Source: Alphaproteobacteria bacterium (GTDB lineage: Bacteria > Pseudomonadota > Alphaproteobacteria > Micavibrionales > Micavibrionaceae). Taken from it: a DNA stretch of 6,435 nt. A program made the translations under genes and the position numbers. The stretch covers positions 1-6,435 of the forward strand of contig JAGLKS010000298.1 of NCBI GenBank assembly GCA_023140905.1. The letters run 5' to 3'. Under the pieces are notes generated by a model. That model did no database searches and was not told the origin of the DNA. It saw only the letters and a list, made by a program, of their open reading frames with translations. Below, one piece after another: positions 4,252 to 6,435 of this stretch. How positions within the stretch are numbered: position 1 is the stretch's first letter; every line of letters starts with the position of its first letter.

Positions 4252-5541
4252 ATGCAAGAAACACAACACACTTTATTAGATGGAAAAGTGCATGTTTACA
4301 TGCGCAATAATAGCCGATTCTGGCAGTGCTCTACTTATCTGGATAGTAGCAATCACCGCGTTTCTACCAAGGAAGAAAACCTCAACCTTGCCATGGACTT
4401 TGCCCGCGAGTGGTATACTGCGATCTACGTTGAATCAAAGAAAATAGCACGCAACAACCGTATTGATACATTGGTAAGACGGTATAGAGGAGAAGACACA
4501 CCCATTGAAAACACCTATGCGCACATCCCTGCCCCCTATCAACGCGCTACCCAACAAACCGAAAAACCAAAAAGAAAACGCTCTGGCCGCCTTTTTGCCG
4601 AAGCCGCTGAAAAGTTTATCGCTGAATATGAGCTTAGTGTAGCCGGGGAACGTAACGAGCACTACGCAAAATCACATGAAAGCCGCATACGAAATCATAT
4701 TATTTCTTTCTTTGGTGATACACTTTTAAATGAAATCACCGCCGGATTAATGCAAGAATATCGCATTAAACGTACACAAAACGGCTATAAAGGGCGCTTC
4801 CCTTCCCGAAGCACCCTACATCATGAAACTGTCACACTGCGTTTAGTGCTTAAAACCGCACACTGTTATGGCTGGATAGAGGCAATCCCTGACCTTACCC
4901 CACCTTACAAAACATCAGGAAAAGTGAAACACCGTGCATGGTTTTCACCAGAAGAATACAAAATGCTTTACGAAGCCACGCGCGAACGCGCAAAAAATCC
5001 GAAGCAAGAGCGTTATAGAACGGTCTGCGAAGATCTACACGACTATGTTCTATTCATGGCGAATACTGGATTACGGCCTGACGAGGCCGGACGCCTTGAA
5101 TATAGGGATGTAACGATCGTGACGGACCATGACACAAGCGAACGCATCCTTGAAATTGAAGTACGCGGCAAACGCGGCATTGGTTATTGCAAAAGCATGC
5201 CCGGAGCCGTCTTCCCCTTCCAAAGAATACATGAACGCCACAAAGGCAAACCTTTGGACAAAATATTTGGTAAAACCCCAAGACTATTGAACAAAGTCTT
5301 GGAAGAACTTGACCTTAAAACTGATAGAGATGGGAACGTCCGCACAGCCTATAGCTTACGCCACACCTATATTTGCCTGCGATTAATGGAAGGCGCTGAC
5401 ATCTATCAGGTTGCAAAGAACTGTCGTACTAGCGTTGAGATGATCGAAAAATACTACGCCATACATCTCAAGAACACGTTAGACGCCTCTGCAATTAATG
5501 TCCGAAAGCCAAAAAGAAAAAAGAAAAAAACATCCGAATAA
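4252..5541 (+). CDS. Tyrosine recombinase (phage/island-type integrase)
   Basis: A 429-aa integrase that would cut and rejoin att sites in and next to the tRNA-Leu copies. Residues 1-110 are an N-terminal region of arm-binding type. The SAM-like core-binding domain covers about 113-215 (GRLFAEAAEKFIAEY through YGWIEAIP). The catalytic domain covers about 228-410. The active-site residues visible are Arg275 (NTGLRPDEA), Lys307 (EVRGKRGIG), Arg370-His371 (YSLRHTY) and the nucleophile Tyr402, in IEKYYAIHL. The usual HxxR is YxxR here and the late His/Trp is not evident; I believe YSLRHTY is normal in one integrase subfamily. The tail is lysine-rich (KPKRKKKKTSE). ATG 4252 has GGAG ten bases upstream. 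A further open frame ends in TAATG at the start, which allows coupling, but that frame crosses the tRNA fragment and is probably not a gene. All catalytic positions appear intact, so it may be active. Confidence 0.93.
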   Translation: MQETQHTLLDGKVHVYMRNNSRFWQCSTYLDSSNHRVSTKEENLNLAMDFAREWYTAIYVESKKIARNNRIDTLVRRYRGEDTPIENTYAHIPAPYQRATQQTEKPKRKRSGRLFAEAAEKFIAEYELSVAGERNEHYAKSHESRIRNHIISFFGDTLLNEITAGLMQEYRIKRTQNGYKGRFPSRSTLHHETVTLRLVLKTAHCYGWIEAIPDLTPPYKTSGKVKHRAWFSPEEYKMLYEATRERAKNPKQERYRTVCEDLHDYVLFMANTGLRPDEAGRLEYRDVTIVTDHDTSERILEIEVRGKRGIGYCKSMPGAVFPFQRIHERHKGKPLDKIFGKTPRLLNKVLEELDLKTDRDGNVRTAYSLRHTYICLRLMEGADIYQVAKNCRTSVEMIEKYYAIHLKNTLDASAINVRKPKRKKKKTSE

Positions 5542-5555
5542 AAATAGATAATTAC

Positions 5556-5584
5556 TTGAAAAAATAATGCGTTGCCCTTATGTA
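5556..5584 (+). promoter_or_regulatory. Promoter of the complete tRNA-Leu(UAA)
   Basis: TTGAAA (5556-5561) and TATGTA (5579-5584) lie 17 bases apart, with the mature tRNA starting 15 bases further on. It follows the integrase stop within about 15 bases. The -35 block is identical to that of the truncated copy, while the sequence between it and the tRNA differs in both length and bases, so the two copies are diverged homologues rather than a recent tandem duplication. Confidence 0.55.
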
Positions 5585-5598
5585 TAAACGCTGAATGT

Positions 5599-5898
5599 GC
5601 GCCTGTGGCGGAATGGTAGACGCTGCGGACTTAAACAATTTGAGTGCACCCTTGGAAACTTAGGATGTAGAACTGCTCAAAGTCGGGGAAACCTCCAAGC
5701 TTTTTAGCTTATGGCAATCCCGAGCCAAGCCTTCGAAAGAAGGAAGGTGTAGAGACTAGACGGGCAGCATCTAAAGCCATACGGCTATGATGAAGGGATA
5801 GTCCAGACCACAAACCTTTTAGGGCGATGAAAATCGTAGCTGGTAAGAAAATCCGTTGACCGTAGGTCGTGGGGGTTCAAGTCCCCCCAGGCGCACCA
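5599..5898 (+). tRNA. tRNA-Leu(UAA), interrupted by a group I intron, CCA encoded
   Basis: Exon 1 is 5599-5632 and exon 2 is 5848-5898; together they give an 85-nt class II tRNA. The acceptor GCGCCTG pairs fully with CAGGCGC (5888-5894), then A and CCA. The anticodon stem GCGGA/TCCGT encloses CTTAAAA, with anticodon TAA. The long variable arm GACC-GTA-GGTC identifies leucine. The T arm is GGGGG-TTCAAGT-CCCCC. The intron lies between U34 and A35, the classic tRNA-Leu(UAA) site in cyanobacteria and plastids. UUA codons need this tRNA, so the gene is presumably essential unless another copy exists elsewhere. The 3' exon is overlapped antisense by a serine-recombinase reading frame. The nearest downstream hairpin (GCCTT/AAGGC at 5931-5947, then TTTTT) is a weak terminator candidate. 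Confidence 0.95.
5633..5847 (+). ncRNA. Self-splicing group I intron (tRNA-Leu(UAA) type, probably subgroup IC3)
   Basis: This 215-nt intron has the expected core. P1 pairs exon ACUU with GAGU (5642-5645), giving a U-G pair at the 5' splice site. P4 is UCGGG (5683-5687) with CCCGA (5719-5723), and GGAAA joins into P5. A P6-like hairpin CCUUC-GAAA-GAAGG spans 5730-5743. P7 is GACUA (5754-5758) with UAGUC (5799-5803), carrying the guanosine-binding site. P8 is CAUC (5768-5771) with GAUG (5789-5792), over an AGCC/GGCU inner stem. A CGAU-GAAA-AUCG hairpin lies at 5825-5836, and the terminal G is at 5847. Core segments such as CCGAGCCAAGCC and GAAGGUGUAGAGACU look very like the Anabaena tRNA-Leu intron, slightly shortened. 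There is no homing endonuclease, so it is not self-mobile at the DNA level. The assignment is firm; the subgroup is from recall. Confidence 0.93.
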
Positions 5899-6205
5899 CC
5901 TTTTTTGAATGGCTAAAAAAGCCACCTAAGGCCTTGAAAGGTAAGGCAGTTTTTGGAGTTCTAAATCCTTCATTCCGGCAATAGGTCAGACGCTCTGAAA
6001 ACACCAGTTTTAGCACTGTTCTTTGCAGGTTAAATTGACTGGAAGTCCATATTTTGTAGGGGTTTGAGAGAAGCATCATAGAGAGTTCAAACATTTCTTC
6101 AAAGCTATGCTTTGGCATCTCTGTTCTTCCTGCTTTTTCCTGATAGATCAGCTTCTTTTTTTCCAGTTCATCAATACGGTCTTCATAAGCTTGAGCCTGT
6201 TGCAA
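5819..6205 (-). pseudogene. Large serine recombinase, C-terminal remnant (N-terminal part lost)
   Basis: The frame covers only the C-terminal end of a large serine recombinase. It has a coiled-coil segment (AYEDRIDELEKKKLIYQEKAG), then LLSNPYKIWTSS, LQRTVLKLVF, ERLTYCRNEGFRTPKT and LPFKAL, a block order I recognise from alphaproteobacterial recombinases of integrated elements. The catalytic serine resolvase domain and zinc ribbon are missing, cut at about 6205 where insertion-sequence DNA begins. The 3' end reads antisense through the tRNA-Leu 3' exon (giving VRLGGLEPPRPTVNGF) and on into the group I intron before a TAA at 5819. Such tRNA-derived tails are familiar in recombinases whose element sits at a tRNA; here the last nine residues come from intron. 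The first codon shown is an in-frame TTG, not a true start. It cannot be functional. Confidence 0.78.
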
Positions 6206-6435
6206 GATGATTAAAAATCCTAAATTATATGACTGTATAATTTGGAGAATAACATGTCACGTCAAATAGAAATGATTAGCCTTGAAGAATTGGTTCCGCT
6301 CGCGCACCAGTACCGCAAATTCATCAACGTTTTCAATTTTGCGAAGATCCGTCACCATCTAAAATCCGCAGAGAAAGACGCGAATTACAAAGGCTACGGC
6401 GTGGAACGTTTGTTCAAGTGCCTGCTTTTACAATT
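6206..6435 (+). mobile_element. Insertion sequence, left end (right end outside window)
   Basis: Recombinase homology stops near 6205 and a transposase starts at 6254, so an insertion-sequence end must lie at about 6206-6225. The first 48 bases are AT-rich and include AAATTATA (6222-6229) paired with TATAATTT (6236-6243). The exact terminal inverted repeat and target duplication cannot be set without the other end. Confidence 0.65.
6254..6435 (+). CDS. Transposase, IS5/IS1182-like, N-terminal part
   Basis: Sixty codons are visible before the window ends. They read as the N-terminal domain of a DDE transposase of the InsH/DUF772 kind: an opening ISLEELVPLAHQYRKF, then YKGYGVERLFKCLLLQ, a signature seen in IS5- and IS1182-type enzymes. 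The DDE catalytic residues lie beyond the window, so activity cannot be judged. ATG 6254 has GGAG (6244-6247) six bases upstream, a good ribosome site. It disrupts the serine recombinase that lies on the opposite strand. The exact IS family is uncertain. Confidence 0.82.
   Translation, partial: MSRQIEMISLEELVPLAHQYRKFINVFNFAKIRHHLKSAEKDANYKGYGVERLFKCLLLQ

Larger units (their letters stand above)
4018..5635 (+). mobile_element. Candidate integrase-only element bounded by tRNA-Leu 5'-half direct repeats
   Basis: Direct repeats at 3981-4017 and 5599-5635 (36 of 37 identical) flank the integrase. Recombination between them would release a circle of 1618 bases carrying int, a tRNA promoter and a tRNA 5' half, and would leave one complete intron-bearing tRNA-Leu. 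This is the simplest reading of the duplication. The alternative is that the repeats are one att end of a larger element running beyond the window. There is no cargo gene besides int and no recognisable excisionase, so as it stands it would be a minimal or decayed element. Confidence 0.45.

Noticed and set aside
3956..4252. 98-codon frame ending in TAATG at the integrase start
   Set aside because: It begins inside the tRNA promoter and its RGGMVDAADLKS segment is simply a translated tRNA-Leu 5' half. The TAATG overlap is noted, but coding is unlikely.

Overview
The window looks like an AT-rich, Gram-negative bacterial chromosome segment, most likely from an alphaproteobacterium. That placement is an inference. 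It rests on the mix of a bactofilin, a pentapeptide protein of a style I associate with alphaproteobacteria, a large serine recombinase C-terminus of a type common there, and the dapB/nth neighbourhood. Nothing in the window fixes the genus.

Positions 1-3831 are mostly housekeeping. The 3' end of dapB (lysine/peptidoglycan precursor synthesis) converges on an O6-alkylguanine-DNA methyltransferase gene, and their stop codons overlap. That gene is divergent from nth (endonuclease III), so two DNA-repair genes share a 67-base control region containing a near-palindrome. nth converges on a bactofilin gene across a long hairpin terminator. A 515-base intergenic region follows, with one perfect 9-bp inverted repeat, and then a pentapeptide-repeat protein with its own terminator-like hairpin.

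Positions 3900-6435 are an accessory hotspot built on tRNA-Leu(UAA). On the left lies a truncated tRNA-Leu: promoter, 5' half and anticodon loop only. It is followed by a leader rich in repeated CANCAGA motifs and a 429-aa tyrosine recombinase. Just after the recombinase a second tRNA-Leu promoter and 5' half begin. This copy is complete, but its anticodon loop is split by a 215-nt group I intron between U34 and A35. On the far side, antisense, is the C-terminal remnant of a large serine recombinase whose reading frame runs through the tRNA 3' exon and into the intron. An insertion sequence with an IS5/IS1182-like transposase, cut by the window edge, interrupts that remnant.

The most interesting reading is that the tyrosine recombinase marks an integrative element targeting the tRNA-Leu(UAA) anticodon loop. 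The two copies share 36 of 37 bases, ending where the intron begins, and the element seems to have brought a replacement promoter and 5' half rather than the usual 3' half. The group I intron, the tyrosine integrase site and the serine recombinase end all meet in one essential tRNA gene. The intron could itself change whether the site can be attacked. The mechanism is inference; the duplicated promoter/5' half, the intron core and the overlapping reading frames are visible in the sequence.
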